The notes beneath the pieces are model-generated. The model saw only the letters and a list, made by a program, of their open reading frames with translations, was not told where the DNA came from and did not search any database. Position numbers and translations under genes: made by a program. From Candidatus Desantisbacteria bacterium CG1_02_38_46 (lineage in GTDB: Bacteria; Desantisbacteria; UBA1551; UBA1559): a DNA stretch of 5,688 nucleotides. The DNA is taken from assembly GCA_001871015.1 (NCBI GenBank), contig MNUO01000023.1, positions 1 through 5,688 on the forward strand. The letters run 5' to 3'. Below are positions 5,444 to 5,688 of the stretch, one piece after another; the stretch's first letter is position 1, and each line of letters begins with the position of its first letter.

Positions 5444-5688
5444 GGGATTCCTGTCTTTATTTCCTTTAAAACCTCAGAGTTCGGAATAACAAACAAAAGA
5501 GTTTTGTTTAAGATTGGTTTTATCAGAAGAAACTCTCTGGAAATTCTTCTAACAAAAATTGAAGGAATTCAAGTCAATCAAGGGATCCTTGGAAGAATAT
5601 TGAACTATGGAACAATAATAGTTAGGGGGACTGGTGGAACAGGTAGTCCTTTTCGTAAAATTGAGGCTCCTTTGGAATTCAGGAAGAA
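5441..5688 (+). CDS. Bacterial PH (bPH_2-like) domain protein, N-terminal part (partial)
   Basis: The frame runs off the right edge. The product begins GIPVFISFKTSEFGITNKRVLFKIGFI. It continues with LEILLTKIEGIQVNQGILGRILNYGTIIVRGTGG and ends with PFRKIEAPLEFRK. The order T-x-E-F-x-I-T-N-K-R-V, then K-I-E-G-I-x-V-x-Q-G-x-L-G-R-I-L-x-Y-G-T, then R-G-T-G-G and P-F-R-x-I-x-x-P is the hallmark of the YdbS/YdbT-like bacterial PH domain. In most relatives this domain follows one or two membrane helices beginning around an L-P-G-E motif. Here only about 9 residues precede the T-S-E-F strand from the TTG start, and the in-frame sequence back to the stop at 5402 contains no long hydrophobic stretch. 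It may be a short soluble variant or a gene whose 5' end has been lost. Cellular role is unknown for the family. Confidence 0.75.
   Translation, partial: MGIPVFISFKTSEFGITNKRVLFKIGFIRRNSLEILLTKIEGIQVNQGILGRILNYGTIIVRGTGGTGSPFRKIEAPLEFRK

Noticed and set aside
5437-5469. Short frame from ATG 5437 after GGAGG
   Set aside because: It ends after 10 codons and is out of frame with the PH-domain sequence; the TTG at 5441 explains the ribosome binding site better.

Overview
The window looks like a bacterial chromosome of moderate to low GC from a Gram-negative, diderm lineage. LptC implies a lipopolysaccharide transport bridge, and DapA plus DapB imply the diaminopimelate/lysine route. The mix of genes (a CBM9-like domain, lptC directly followed by dapA, palindromic intergenic repeats) would suit an uncultivated PVC/FCB-type or Omnitrophica-like bacterium, but that placement is a guess and no marker here settles it.

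Layout, left to right, all genes on the + strand. (i) 3-218: C-terminal end of a carbohydrate-binding family 9-like protein. (ii) 272-1358: prfB (release factor 2), read through an in-frame TGA by a programmed +1 frameshift at CTT-TGA (338-343). The ORF that starts at the TTG at 375 is only the downstream part of this gene. (iii) 1357-1429: a compact cluster of overlapping perfect palindromes, including a 21-base unit repeated twice. It is followed by a consensus DnaA-box 9-mer (1434-1442) and an extended -10 promoter (1447-1455). (iv) 1494-2946: lptC and dapA, 7 bases apart, probably one transcript. (v) 2999-4494: a tightly packed, AT-rich three-gene cassette: an unrecognised 70-residue protein, a PIN-domain nuclease (VapC-like) and an Mrr-like PD-(D/E)xK nuclease. 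The genes overlap by one base or abut exactly. A 7-bp inverted repeat sits directly against the ribosome binding site of the first gene. (vi) 4556-5377: dapB, with a plausible promoter of its own. (vii) 5441-5688: start of a bacterial PH-domain protein that runs off the window and lacks the usual N-terminal membrane helices.

DapA and DapB catalyse consecutive steps (condensation of aspartate semialdehyde with pyruvate, then reduction), so the nuclease cassette between them reads as an insertion into a lysine/peptidoglycan-precursor gene pair. The cassette is the best candidate for something little described: a probable toxin-antitoxin-like pair translationally linked to a restriction-type endonuclease with an unassigned C-terminal domain. 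Its function as a defence or addiction module is inferred from domain content and packing only.
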